Source of the DNA: Hexactinellida sp. DTS-2022
Lineage: Eukaryota; Porifera; Hexactinellida
Assembly (NCBI GenBank): GCA_028753945.1
Contig: JAPNXP010000013.1
Span: forward strand, 3,844,001 to 3,908,000
DNA: 64,000 nt
Direction: 5' to 3'
Under the pieces are notes generated by a model that was not told the DNA's origin, made no database searches, and was given only the letters and a program-made list of their open reading frames with translations. Position 1 is the first letter of the stretch. Every line of letters begins with the position of its first letter. Shown one piece after another: positions 1 to 11,600 of this stretch. Both the position numbers and the translations under genes were made by a program.

Positions 1-3000
1 CGTCATCTGACACCAAACTTTTGAGATTTGATCGATCTTTGAGAGAACAGCAATTGATTGATACTGCTATAGATGAGAGTCTAATACACTATAACCGAGA
101 CAAAGAGCTTTTTCAAATCACCACACTGCAAGACTTAGTATCCAAAACAAAGCACTTGGATTTGCCTAATCATTGGATAGTTTGGATTTCTGAGGATAAT
201 TCCTTTAATTTGATCAAACCTTCTATAACAAGTAACAGTTTGATTTCGATTCTATGCTCCTTAACCATTACCGAAACATTACATACTATTGGTTTCTATG
301 AAGGTGTACGCATTACTCTTTCTCTCACTAGGATAAATGATATTCATCAACTTAACATTTTGCTTAAAGAAGTTGAACACCATTCTATCCCAGTTAATTC
401 CCCTGAGACACTCCAACACCATGTCAGAGAAGCACCAAAAGCATTCATCAAGCAATCGACTTACTCCCGCCTTCAATTAGCGAAGATTCTGGGAACCAAC
501 AGCTTGTATTATTACGTCTTCAGTCCATTCTTTGCTAACTGGACAACGTTTTGATCGCGAAAACTATGAGGCGATACAACATCGAAACTCTTGTCTTATA
601 TCTCAAATGCCAGCTTATCTCGCCAGTTTGCTATAGATATCTTCAATCCTTGGACTGTCTATCATTGCCACATCTTTCCACACTTAAACGCTTGTATTCA
701 AATTTTGGTTTGGATGCTGAGTTTACCAACTATCTCAAACAATCTGCCACTCAGTTCAACAAATGGGAGCGAAATGTTGTAATTCAGATGGATGAAATTC
801 ACGTAAAATCAACTTTTACATACAAGGGAGGTAAGGTAATAGGATCTTCTTTGAATCCTACTGATTCAGCAAAAACCGTTTTTGCCTTCATGGTATCAAG
901 TTTGTCGAAAAGATGGTCCAGTATTGTTCGTTTACTGCCCTGTGCCAACTCATCTGCTGGTGTACTCTTTCCAATTATCAAAGAGGTTATTCAAGACGTA
1001 GAAGCATGTGGACTCTCTGTTCAAGTTTTGTTACCGATAATTACCCTATGAACGTGAACATTTTCAAGTTGTTTTCTCCTAACCGAATCCTAGAGCCTAT
1101 CGTTCCTCACCCTATGGACTTAAATCGACCATTATTTTTGCTTTTCGACTTCGTTCACATACTCAAATCGAGCCGTAATAACTGGCTAAATCAAACAGAT
1201 TACAATAAAACGTTTACTTAGTATCCAGATTATGAGAAGATCCAAGTTACGAACACTGCAGTTTTTGAAGAGATTCGACGATTGTACAAAAGTGACCAAC
1301 ACTCTGTTGCTAAATTAGCTCCAAGGTTAACCTCTAAAGCTTGTTGGCCTTCCACATTTGAAAGACAAAATGTTTCTTTAGCCTTAAGGATATTTGATGA
1401 ATCAACAACCGCTGCATTGAATGTTAGCTACCAATCGCGCAGGGTTGTATCAACTCATTTTGAGTTGGCAAAACAACTCATTTTTGTCTGCCAACTCATT
1501 CAAATTTCCTTCACCAACTCATTCAACTCATTCATTTTGCTATTACCAACTCATTCAACTCATTCAAGAAAATGAGTTGATTCTCCCAACTCATTTTTTA
1601 TTAAACTAATTGTAACTAACGTATATCTTAAATCTTTAGTTTATTAATACATTTACAGCTGCATAGGTCGGCTCTCAAAAGTGATCCGGCCAAATTTGGA
1701 TCTCCCTGGGCATTAATGTTACGACAAAGTGAAAGTTGTCTGGCCATGGTCAGAAGTAGGTTTGTATCAACTCATTTTGAGTTGGCAAAACAACTCATTT
1801 TTTGTCTACCAATTCAACTCATTCATTTTGCTGTCACCAACTCATTCAACTCATTCATTTTGCTGTTACCAACTCATTCAACTCATTCAAGAAAATGAGT
1901 TGATTCTGCCAACTCAAAATGAGTTGATACAACCCTGCAATCGCGATACCACCTTTCTACAAATTCACAAACTGCAGACTTTATTACCATTATATGTAAT
2001 GTTTGGAAGATATTCAACATCAATACTCCTAACAAGGGTATCCTTCTCAAGGATCAATTTTCCATCCCATTAACAAACAATGATACTAGATTTAGTTTCC
2101 TTCAACGTGTAGTTGATTGGGCTGAGTGTTGGCGAGACATGCCTGACAAAAGAGGTAAATTAAGTCCTCAAACATTTACCAGTTTTCGTCACTCCTGTAA
2201 TGTACTCCCGTGTATTGTTAACCATCTCACTGAAAATTGTGGCTATTTGTACGTCCTCTCTTCGTTCTTGCAAAATGATCCCCTTGAGCATCATTTGGCC
2301 TGTACAGGATGATGTCAGGTGCCCAATACCACATTAGCTATTGCCAGATACTTGAGACAGAACGGAGAATAAAGTTGTCCAGCATACTTAAATTATTTTC
2401 GAAAAAGCATGTGGAAGATAACACATCACTGAAAAACTTCTTAGAATCCTGCTCATCCTCTTGTGACCAAGACTCTCATGCCTCTTTCAGCTTAGATACG
2501 TATCTTTCTGCAATACAAGGATATTCAGAAATCGAATTAAACAAGCAAATACCAATCACTCTCCTTTATAGCCGGTTACTCAGTGCATGCCTATTACAAA
2601 CATTCTACTAAATGTCAATCATGCCTCTCATTTCTCACAGTAAACAAAGAAATGGAAATTGAAGAACCTTCAGAGTCTGAATATAGATTAATTCAGATAA
2701 TCGACCGAGGCTCACTAAAATGGCCAAGTAGTCATGTCATAGATGCAATTATTACGCTGTGGAAATTATTCTCTTCAATCGAGAGTCAACCAAGCTTATT
2801 CGATAGCTTTATTACCGGTCCTTCTAGAAGTATCCTCATACAGTTAACAACTACTCTTATAGAAGATGAACAAGCTGAAATATGGAGAGTGATGTGTGAC
2901 AACTGTGGTACACTCATGTGGGATATATTAGCCAAATTATTGACATCCACTTCGAACTGTATCATATCTAATAAAATCAAGAATATGAATGCCTCGCTAC

Positions 3001-3055
3001 CGTTGAAGTCTGGTGTCGAAAATACTCGAAAATTAAAGAAATTGAAACCCAATTA
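1..3055 (+). pseudogene. P-element-like (THAP9/P superfamily) DNA transposase, decayed, 5' end outside window
   Basis: Consecutive conserved blocks lie on the + strand in several frames. They carry the P-element order: a first acidic motif QMDEIHV (Asp codon near 791), a fold segment with TVFAFMVSSL, a second acidic motif VTDNYPMN (near 1036), FDFVHILKSSRNNW, then ACWPSTFERQNVSLALRIF, then DPLEHHFGLYR with the likely catalytic Glu near 2286, and a C-terminal domain starting GYSVHAYYKHSTKC that ends at 3055. These match P-element/THAP9 catalytic and C-terminal regions as I know them. Frame changes occur around 555-640 and 1040 and after 2311 and 2570, and there is an in-frame TAG at 1219, so it cannot be active. 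A hAT MITE sits inside the coding region. The N-terminal THAP zinc finger, if present, would lie before base 1. Confidence 0.8.
1440..1937. mobile_element. hAT-type MITE nested in the P-element relic
   Basis: 498 bp beginning CAGGGTTGTATCAAC and ending in its reverse complement; the terminal inverted repeats match perfectly over 31 bp. It is flanked by a perfect 8-bp duplication, CAATCGCG (1432-1439 and 1938-1945). CAGGG ends and an 8-bp duplication are the hAT signature. The inside is rich in the word CAACTCATT, and part of the left end is repeated at about 1760. The host transposase reads on both sides, so the element inserted into coding sequence. Confidence 0.9.
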
Positions 3056-3435
3056 GCATATTTCATATACCCCTTTCATATACTACTTCCTTAATATTTT
3101 GTACTATTATCATACACACTACATAAAATGTGAATTGTATCAAAACCCAATAATATTTTCTCTTCTGGATTCCTAATTTAGCTAAGTATCACTAACTTGA
3201 ACATTTACTGTAAAAATAATCAATGGACTTAAACGACATCCATGGTCCAAAATTTCACACTAGTGAACAGGCCTTATTATAACGTAGGTCACGGTTTAGC
3301 TAATTTAACAATGCAAATAAGCACAAATAAGGACAAAAAAGGATGCAAAAAAAGAAGGCAATTAGTCGAAAGGACTGTCCTTCCAAAAGAAGGACATCTG
3401 GTCACCCTGAATATGACGGATGTGTAATGTGTAAT
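3056..3435. other. Unassigned DNA 3' of the P-element relic
   Basis: AT-rich with no convincing gene. The stretch around 3219-3290 (AATCAATGG, then GGCCTTAT and AACGTAGGTCACGG) recurs in diverged form at 26222-26290, so it is part of a dispersed repeat. Near 3410 there is a short run of ATGACGGATGTGTAAT-like words that resumes after 5000. Confidence 0.4.
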
Positions 3436-4999
3436 CAGGAGCGGTCCTTGAGTCGGGTTCTAAATCCGCCCCCCTAGGCAAATTTGAAGCCGTGCCGCCC
3501 TCCAAATTTTCGAATACATGTCCTAATTTAGTAGTACAGTCAAACCTCCAATAGTGAACACCTCTCATTAGTGAACGCCTCCAAATAGTGAACACTATAT
3601 TCCGGTCCCAAATATTTCCCTATCAAATAATCTTAATAATAACCTCTCTTTAATGAACACCTCTATACTGTGAATAGTGAACACCTTATGTGAACATTTC
3701 CTATGTATCTCAATTAGAATGAACCTCTAATTAGTGAGCATGGGTCAGGTTTCTGATACATAATAATCGGTATTATATGGAAAGCGTGAAAAGATATATG
3801 TCATAGACTACTAATAAGTTATCAATGGGTATATTACGTACTAAGTAGTTTTGAATTACTCTATCAAGTCAGGTTAATTTATTCATCTAGATTCTAAACG
3901 TAATGTCACTGAAAAGGAAAAATCTTACAATATCCGAAAAGCTCAATGTAGTATAATTTGCCTCAACCCATAGCCAGCGTGATGTAGCTAATCGATTTGG
4001 CATATCTGTGGAGCCGTAAATAACATCCTTAAGAAGAAACAGGAAATCCAAATGGCTTGCAAAGAAAACTGTAATCCACAAATGAAGAGAGTTAGATTGT
4101 CTAGTCATTGCGAAGTAAATGATCTTATTTGGCAGTGGTTTGTTGTAATCAAGGCATTCAGTAATTACGACAGTCAGGTGTTTGAAGCCGCAATGAAAGC
4201 TGAATCAGCATTCAAAGAGTTAATATTTAAAGGAACATGTCAAAGGCAGTCAAAACTCACTGATTATTTAAATATAATTAATTAAAAGCTAAATACACAG
4301 TTAACATTGCATACTTAAATCATCGGCTTAATAAATGTTATTGTTATACTATTCCAATGTAACCTCTGATTAATGAACACCTCGCTATAATGAACAAAAC
4401 TTCCGGTCCCGAGGGTGTTCACTATAGAGAGGTTTGACTGTATATCGTATTGGGAAAATTAACAACAGAAGAGGTCAGGTTGGAACTAGACCTTATTTGG
4501 GCGGGCCCGCGCACCCAGGGGTGAGTGATATTTATGAAATATTTATGAGGGAGCGGGAAAATGGCCCATATCAGGTGCTATCTCCATGTTCATAATACAT
4601 TAGGTTGGATGAAATTTCAACTATCACACTTAGGATGTGGGATACCTAACTCTAGATGAAGCCCTGATTGGAACCTGATAAACCGGGGAAGTTACGGCCC
4701 TGCTAAATTCTAAAAACAAACAAAACATTGAGTACTTGGAATTTACGAGGAAAAAGTATTTAGAGAATTGGGCCATTTAGTTTACGGATTATAAAATCAA
4801 ATTGGGTGAAAATAAGTCTAATTGATGTGTGTTTTGGATTATGGGTGTGGGATAATCAGAGGATGAGCATTTTCAATTTACATAAGCAAGTGATCGTTGT
4901 GTGTACTTCAATTGTTCACTCAGTTTACAAATATGCCGCCCCCTAAATTGTGCCGCCATAGGCGACTGCCTAGTTCGCCTAGTGGAAGGACCGGCCCAG
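3436..4999. mobile_element. hAT-like element carrying a nested pogo element
   Basis: The ends are CAGGAGCGGTCCTT and AAGGACCGGCCCAG, an imperfect inverted pair, flanked by the perfect 8-bp duplication TGTGTAAT (3428-3435 and 5000-5007). About 658 bp remain after subtracting the pogo insertion at 3537-4440. The part from 4443 to 4990 contains no recognisable transposase; it is probably non-autonomous and may hold further small insertions. Confidence 0.75.
3537..4440 (+). mobile_element. pogo/Tigger-type (Tc1/mariner) element, internally deleted
   Basis: 904 bp with inverted ends beginning CAGTCAAACCTC, flanked by TA on both sides. Words such as TAGTGAACACCTC recur near both ends. From 3902 a broken reading frame starts MSLKRKNLTISEKLNVV and continues with RDVANRFGIS and NNILKKKQEI, the CENP-B N-terminal helix-turn-helix pattern of pogo transposases, with two in-frame stops. 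After WQWF the catalytic DDE region is missing and the frame joins a C-terminal tail ending at 4285. This is an internally deleted copy of a once autonomous element. Confidence 0.85.
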
Positions 5000-5112
5000 T
5001 GTGTAATATGACGGATATGTAATATGACGGATGTGTAATATGACAAATGTGAAATATGTTAAAAATATTGTATTCAGTTGTATTAATATTACGGGGACCA
5101 TAGGAATGAGAC

Positions 5113-5241
5113 CAGAGGCGGATCCAGGGGGGGGGGGGGCATCAGTCCCCCCTGTGAGCATAAAATCCTCATAGAGGTTCCTCCTGAAACCCCTCTGCCC
5201 CCCCAGTGCCCCCCCTGCCGAAAAATCCTGGCTCCGCCCTG
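5113..5241. mobile_element. Short GC-rich hAT-type MITE
   Basis: 129 bp with ends CAGAGGCGGATCCAGG and CCTGGCTCCGCCCTG, flanked by the perfect 8-bp duplication AATGAGAC (5105-5112 and 5242-5249). It contains long C and G runs and is far richer in G+C than its surroundings. Confidence 0.85.
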
Positions 5242-5423
5242 AATGAGACTATTGACAACTCAATGCAAGTTGAAATTTTATTGGTTTAATTATGTCAGCT
5301 ATAGCAAGGGACATTCAATTGTTGTTTTCTTTCATACACAATTGACCCATTGAATTATAGACCAATAAAACTCGAGTCAGAATAATGTGAAAACTCTGCA
5401 ATCTGATAGGTCAAGGTCGGTAC

Positions 5424-5688
5424 CAGTGGCGCAAACAGGGGGGGGCGCGGGGGTCGTGCGCCCCCCCCCCCGTAAAAAGTTGAAGGGGGGCAACATTAAT
5501 GGTGCGGGTGTTACCGTGCCCTCTGGATAAAAAAAAAAGTTCAATATAATTTAGGATAGTAAATATACGTATAATTCATTCAAAAAATGTCATTTGTTGC
5601 ACCCCCCAGACCCCCATAAAGTCGCTCGCTACACTCGCTCCTCGCCCTCCCAAATTTAACCTCTGGATTGTAAAACTTTGCGCCTATG
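5424..5688. mobile_element. hAT-type MITE
   Basis: 265 bp with ends CAGTGGCGCAAA and TTTGCGCCTATG, flanked by near-identical octamers GTCGGTAC and GTCGATAC (7 of 8). It carries G and C homopolymer runs near its left end. No coding capacity. Confidence 0.75.
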
Positions 5689-5855
5689 GTCGATACCCTC
5701 GAAAGTGTGAAAATATGCATGTGATAAATTGCAAATTATGCATTATATTGACTTTAAAATATCATATTTGGATTCCTCATACACTAAAACCTAGATTCCA
5801 CGTTTGAAATGTTTTTCTAGCAGCACTGTAAACTCTTGATAATTACCATTGAAAT

Positions 5856-6046
5856 CAGGCTTTCATCCAGGCAAAATTTTCTATGCGCCTAGATCAAGTT
5901 TGAGCTCATACGCGCCTAAAATACACAATTTGAATTACTTCTATGGGAGCATCTCACGATTTTCGCCGCCTAGAAAATTATCCTTCCCAATATACGCGCG
6001 GGTAACGCGCCTCCAGGCGCGTTGCATACGCCTGGATGAAACCCTG
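5856..6046 (+). mobile_element. hAT MITE, CAGGSTTTCATCCAGGC family, copy 1
   Basis: 191 bp. Ends CAGGCTTTCATCCAGGC and CGCCTGGATGAAACCCTG are inverted repeats, with a perfect 8-bp duplication ATTGAAAT. The inside repeats the word GCGCCTAGA. At least four other copies of this family lie in the window. Confidence 0.9.
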
Positions 6047-6257
6047 ATTGAAATGTATGCGAAGGTGCCAAAAATCACATATTTTGAGTTAACTTCGCGA
6101 GGAATGTAAATATCTCTTAAAAACTCCTTATTCAGGGTGGTGGGGTAACTCCTAGATGACATACAAATTTTGGTTCAGATCTGTTGTGAACTCTCGGAGG
6201 AGATGTGAGGACAGGCATATAGACAGACAGACAGACAAACCTACTACTTTTTATATA

Positions 6258-6689
6258 CAGTAGAACTCGGTTAAGACGTACCACCTTGGGAGACAAGAAA
6301 AAGTACGTACTAACCGAGGTACGTCTTATCCGTATGGATATTCCACAAGTTGAAATACTGACTTGTTCATTGATATGAATAAGATGTATGGTATACAAGT
6401 ACATAACATACCTAACGATATGGTTGAAGTATTTTAGTTGTCACCTGCTTACTTAAACCAAATAATAACCGAGTTCTGCTCGTACTAACCGAATTAAAAT
6501 ACATACATTTTGTTTAATTGGGAATATAAATTGGTCCGTCTTATCCGAGGTACGTCTTATCCGAGTACGTATTAACCGAATCATTTATAATGGATCAGAT
6601 ACGTAGGTGAAAAAAATCGGTTATTAGCGAACAGTACGTAATATCCGAGAGTACGTCTTAAGCCGAGTCGTACTAAGCGAGTTCCACTG
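6258..6689. mobile_element. TA-flanked MITE, Tc1/mariner type
   Basis: 432 bp starting CAGTAGAACTCGGTTAAG and ending CGAGTTCCACTG, with TA at both edges. Several internal copies of GTACGTCTTATCCGAG-like words follow both ends as subterminal repeats. No transposase. Confidence 0.7.
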
Positions 6690-6790
6690 TATATATATAT
6701 ACACATGTAGATATTACTTTGTCTCTCGTTAGCTTATAACAAAGTTAAACAAGATGAACACTGAATCTTGGTGTACAGTAGAAAAGACCT

Positions 6791-6873
6791 CCAGCCAGGA
6801 CTGGACCCGTGCTCAGCGAACTCACTACAATCACGCTTTCGAGAGTACTGTATTCTCTGAGCTAAACAGAGAC
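6791..6873 (-). repeat. tRNA-derived SINE head or tRNA pseudogene
   Basis: Read on the minus strand, TAGCTCAGAG resembles a tRNA A box and GGGTCCAGTCC resembles a B box (GGTTCGANTCC). The boxes are about 57 bases apart, longer than a standard tRNA but possible for one with a long variable arm. No clean cloverleaf could be folded by eye. A 79-codon frame on the other strand covers the same bases and is not considered a gene. Confidence 0.45.
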
Positions 6874-7168
6874 GGTCACAATCTTGCGAGAGTAGACTTT
6901 GAAACAGATGTGGCTAACATTCCACATAAAGAAAAGCGTCACTACTCAGAAAATTCATCTTGTAATCTAAAAGGTGCATGCTTCACAAAATAATATATTA
7001 GCTTTTTAATGATATTGAGTGTGATTTCTCGCCCACCACCCGTGAATAGATCAATCATATTATATTATTTAACTATAACCAGTTACACCCTTTATCGATT
7101 ATTACTTTATTGAATTTTACTCGAATATTAAATATATTTATGCCTTCCCATACCTACTAGAATTAAAT

Positions 7169-7353
7169 CAGGCTTTCATCCAGGCGTGCGCAAAGGAGGC
7201 GCATAATTTTGAAAGGAAACTTGTCTAGGCGCGCAAAAATCGAAGATGCTCATGCTCCCATAGAGGGAATACAAATTGAGTATTTTAGACGCTTGTGAGC
7301 GAGTTCAAATAAATTCTAGGCCCGCAATAATTTTTTGCCTAGATGAAAGCATG
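7169..7353 (-). mobile_element. hAT MITE, same TTTCATCCAGGC family, copy 2 (inverted)
   Basis: About 185 bp from CAGGCTTTCATCCAGGCG to GCCTAGATGAAAGCATG. The order of internal words is reversed relative to copy 1. The flanking octamers (AATTAAAT and CATTAATG) do not match well, so either the duplication has decayed or the right edge is slightly off. Confidence 0.7.
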
Positions 7354-7426
7354 CATTAATGATTAATTGCACATAATTCGCACTCTCTAAGAAATAAAAA
7401 TCTGATTAGAACATGTACAATAACGA

Positions 7427-8035
7427 TGCGGACATGTTGGTCACACCAAACTATCAATATGTTTACTCATTACCACAGGATGACGTAATCATTAAAATTT
7501 CACATTATTAAATTTGACTATTATAGGCCTCAATATATTTATTACAAGTTGAAACAATAGAATTATATTTAACAGTTTTACAGAAATTGAAGTACGAGTA
7601 AACAAAGAAAATCAACCCCCATTTATGGCATGATTGAAACCCTTTATTAAAGATTTATTCTCCCATCAGACGCAGAATTTTATGATGAATCCAATGGTGA
7701 AATAAAATTTGTGGATTTAGTATAACATTTTTTGAGTTATGGATCAATTAGACCAATTTTGAAAAGTGTAAAAAATGTGTCCAAAATTTGTTAATCAATA
7801 ATACTTATTTATTAAAATGTGAATTATCTCAGAGATGGTGCAAAATAGAAACAATCCTATTTATCAATCATCCATTATGACACACGACGTGTACAAATTT
7901 AGAAATGGGTCTTAACACCTTGAGGTGATGATGACATCGTGAAAAAATGTTTTACAATTTTTGGAATTGATATTTCTTAAGCAATGGTTAGTGTTTAGAG
8001 ATCACCCAACTTCAGCGATTATATTGAACGATTAT
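7427..8035. repeat. Shuffled old fragment of the hairpin-unit family, plus a dispersed repeat
   Basis: 7427-7530 (TGTTGGTCACACCAAA onward) recurs at about 35120-35230 and 47465-47575. From about 7545 to 7790 the sequence is the reverse complement of the unit head seen in the large blocks (ATCAACCCCCATTTATGG, CCCATCAGACGCAGAATTTT). At about 7800 it joins, in forward orientation, the later unit part (ATCTCAGAGATGGTGCAA, then CACCTTGAGGTGATGATGAC). Two modules of opposite polarity are fused without the hairpin. Confidence 0.65.
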
Positions 8036-8081
8036 ATAATTTATAATACCTATATAAAAAGGTTGTCGGCATAGCTGGAAA

Positions 8082-8266
8082 CATGCTTTCATCCAGGCAA
8101 AATTTTCTGCGCTCCTAGATTTAGTTTTAGCTCGCACACACACTCATAAAATACTCTATTTGCATTACGTCTAATGAGAGCATATCTCGATTTTTTGCGC
8201 GCCTAGACACGTAACTTTAAAATTACGCCCCTGGAGGCGAGTCGCGTACGCCTGGATGAAACCCTG
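8082..8266 (+). mobile_element. hAT MITE, TTTCATCCAGGC family, copy 3, just upstream of PHYH
   Basis: 185 bp from CATGCTTTCATCCAGGC to CGCCTGGATGAAACCCTG. The flanking octamers GCTGGAAA and GCTGAAAA match at 7 of 8. It ends 46 bases before the PHYH start codon, so it lies in the proximal promoter or 5' UTR unless there is a further upstream exon. Confidence 0.85.
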
Positions 8267-8312
8267 GCTGAAAATTTAGATTTTAATTTATATTAGATAT
8301 ACATTCTTTCGA

Positions 8313-8621
8313 ATGGCTATGTCTGATGAAACAAAGCTGTATCGGCGTTTGCAGCTAGTGTCCCATGAGTTTACTCCCTCCCTGTCCCATTTCCCCTCCT
8401 CCCTCTCTCACACGCCCTCCCTCTACTCGCAGGGATCAGGCTCTCTCTCCGCCGCAGAGAGGAGCTTGTACGAGCAGCAGGGCTACGTGGTGCTAAAGGG
8501 ACTAGTGCCTGCGGAACAGCTGGGAGTGTATGCGCGTAGGTTCGATCAGATTGTGAGTGGAGAGGTGGAGAAGGAACGTGTTACAATTATGAAGGACGTC
8601 ACACAACTCAGAGACTCTCAG
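8313..8621 (+). CDS. PHYH: PHYH exon 1 (residues 1-103)
   Basis: Starts at ATG 8313 (another ATG at codon 3) and ends at CAG with donor GTAAAA at 8622. It carries a Ser/Pro-rich leader, then [22 protein letters not shown], as in the start of the PHYH fold, and [14 protein letters not shown]. It is clearly richer in G+C than the flanks. Confidence 0.95.
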
Positions 8622-11600
8622 GTAAAAGCATGATAATGCAGATCTTTTGAGGTAATTTGGAATGTATGTACATATTGCAGTTCGAAAGGGGTAATCGGAC
8701 ACTTCGTCTGCGGACATTCGTATACGGACATTTGGTATAGTGGACGTATGGTATAATGGACATTTCGTCTAAATAGTATGTAATCTAATACTATGCACAC
8801 ACATACATACGGTATATAATATTATTGCAAAAACAACGCATTATTATTATATAACTCAGGGTTGTAATTGTTGACTGCTATATTTCCATTTTATTTATTT
8901 CAGTGTTAAAACAACACATTTGAGTAATTGTGATTCTTGTGAAGTTAATTCACTATAAATACAATTCCAGTGCAAGAGAATCATCAATTTTGAAATTACA
9001 ATTGGCCATGTCACTTGATATTGAACATACTCCACTTAATGAACTTATTAAGTCAACCAAAGCAAATAATAAAGCCCATATAGAAAGATTTCTGTATACT
9101 CTCGATGGCGTAAGTTCAGCAGGTAAATAATACTGGCTGTGTGAGAAGCGTGGAACGTGTAAGGCTCGAATGACTACATCCCCAGAAGCAGTATCAATGC
9201 CATCACTACCTACCGAAATAATTAGTAGTAATATTCATGCACCTGATTCAGCTCGCTCCCAAAAGTTGCAAGGATATCAATTGGTGAAAGCCCGTGCATC
9301 GGTTTCTGGAGAGAAAACTCTAACTATTTTAACACAAAGTCTTGCAGGATTAGATGAATCAAACAATTACCCACTTTGAGTTCAGTTAAACGTACAATAC
9401 TCCGTCATAAGTGTTTAGATGAGAAAATGGTATCAACCATGATTCTGCTGCTGAATTGCAAGTACCTCATAGATACAGATTCACCTTAAAAGAAGAACCA
9501 TTTTTACTGTGCCGACTATACTATAGTATAGTGGCCCAGTTCTAATCTTACTGCCTTTATTTTTATTTTTACTGTGCCGACCAGGCTTTCATCCAGGCAA
9601 AATTTCCCGCGCGCCTAGATTAAGATTGAGCTCGCTCACACGCGCCTAAAATGATCAATTTGTATTACGTCTATGGGAGCATCTCTTGATTTTCACGCGC
9701 CTAGAAAAGTTTTCTTTTTAAATTACGCGCCTGGAGGCGCGTCGCATACGCCTGGATGAAACCCTGGTGCCGACTATACTATAGTATAGTGGCCCAGTAT
9801 TGGAATCACTGCCTTTATTACTGTGCCGACTATACTATAGTATAGTGGCCCAGTTCTAATCTTACTGCCTTTAATAATATTATTAATATTTTTACTGTGC
9901 CGACTATACTATAGTATAGTGGCCCAGTATTGGAATCACTGCCTTTATTATTATTATTTATTACTGTGCCGACTATACTATAGTATAGTGGCCCAGTATT
10001 GGAATCACTGCCTTTATTATTATTATTATTTTTACTGTGCCGACTATACTATAGTATAGTGGCCCAGTTCTAATCTTACTGCCTTTATTGTATATTATTA
10101 TTATTACTGTGCCGACTATACTATAGTATAGTGGCCCAGTTCTAATCTTACTGCCTTTATTGTATATTATTATTATTACTGTGCCGACTATACTATAGTA
10201 TAGTGGCCCAGTTCTAATCTTACTGCCTTTATTGTATATTATTACTGTGCCGACTATACTATAGTATAGTGGCCCAGTATTGGTCTTACTGCCTTTATTG
10301 TATATTATTACTGTGCCGACTATACTATAGTATAGTGGCCCAGTTCTAATCTTAGTGCTTTGGTTAGTTATTACTGTGCCGACTATACTATAGTATAGTG
10401 GCCCAGTTCTAATCTTAGTGCTTTGGTTAGTTATTATTAGTCCGTAGCCTCTCTACTGAACAGAGTTTTACTAACTAAGAGCCCAAATTTTCAGGATATG
10501 TGTCTCATGGGTTACAGATGTGCACCTGGGGTCACGTTTTATTATCACATTTTTTTGGACACATTTTTGCACCTGTTTAATATTAGAAAAAGAACAATAA
10601 ATAGTGCACAAATATTTAATTTATATGCATTCGATAGAGAATTAAATTGTACACCTTTTCACAGTGCACGAATTTTTAAATTGAGTTTCGTTTGTGCCAC
10701 AATTGAGTTGCAAGTTTCCTTTGTTTACTAACACTTCAGTTCAATTGAAGTGTTAAATCGAATTCTATTGTTTCAACTTGTGATAATTACATTGATTCAA
10801 CTTGTGAGATCGAGTAGGCTTCTATTTTCTAATTGAAAACTAAGATTTTACATTCCATAACAACAACAGATTATGTGATTATATTTATTTCTGCTCAGAA
10901 TATTCTTGAACAATGGATACATGAGATATTTAATTCTAATTAATTCGCTCTGTGTTTAACTTAGAGAAACGGTTCCAATTAGATTATTAGGGTATCGAGT
11001 GCGCTGAATTCAAATATGATAGTGAAATTAAATTTAAATTAATTATTTAGCAAATAATTGAACTTAATTTATTTTGATGTAAATAATATTGGTGTTAAAT
11101 TATCTTAGATTAATTAAATATTTATACTAATTATCTAAATTTCATTAATCTCAGAAATGATACAAGATAGAAACAAACTTTAAGGGTAATCTGTATTGAT
11201 ATTCGGGCGTTCACGGTGAATCTCAGAATTGCATAATTTACTACTAGGAATACTCTAGATGAGATAGAGATTGACTTCTATGATTTTTTTTTTCTTAATT
11301 TTCAATCAAGATGGTGTTTTTTAATAAAATAAGACGACGACTTCCTTATATGGGCATGACATTATTTCAAAAATTGTTGAATCTTTTTGAATTTTTGAAC
11401 ATATTATTATGAGACTATTTCCTCTGAGTAATAATTTTTATTTTATTTATTTTTGTAGAAGAAACGATTCTAAAGGGCATTTTTTCAAAATAATCATAAA
11501 ACGCAGTCGTGCACTAAACTATCGTTATAAAATGTTAGAAGAAAAATTTTTCAATTCTAGTTCAAGGGTCTGAGGATGTATCATGTATTACCCCAGAGAA

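Noticed and set aside
6754-6993. 79-codon + strand frame as a gene
   Set aside because: It overlaps a tRNA-like sequence on the other strand and has no recognisable product.
9506-10436. CRISPR-like array
   Set aside because: Spacers are few recurring variants, repeats are full palindromes, no cas genes are present, and the context is an intron of an animal gene.
9481-10436. Rho-independent-style terminators in the palindromes
   Set aside because: Nuclear animal context; the palindromes are a repeat unit, not gene ends.
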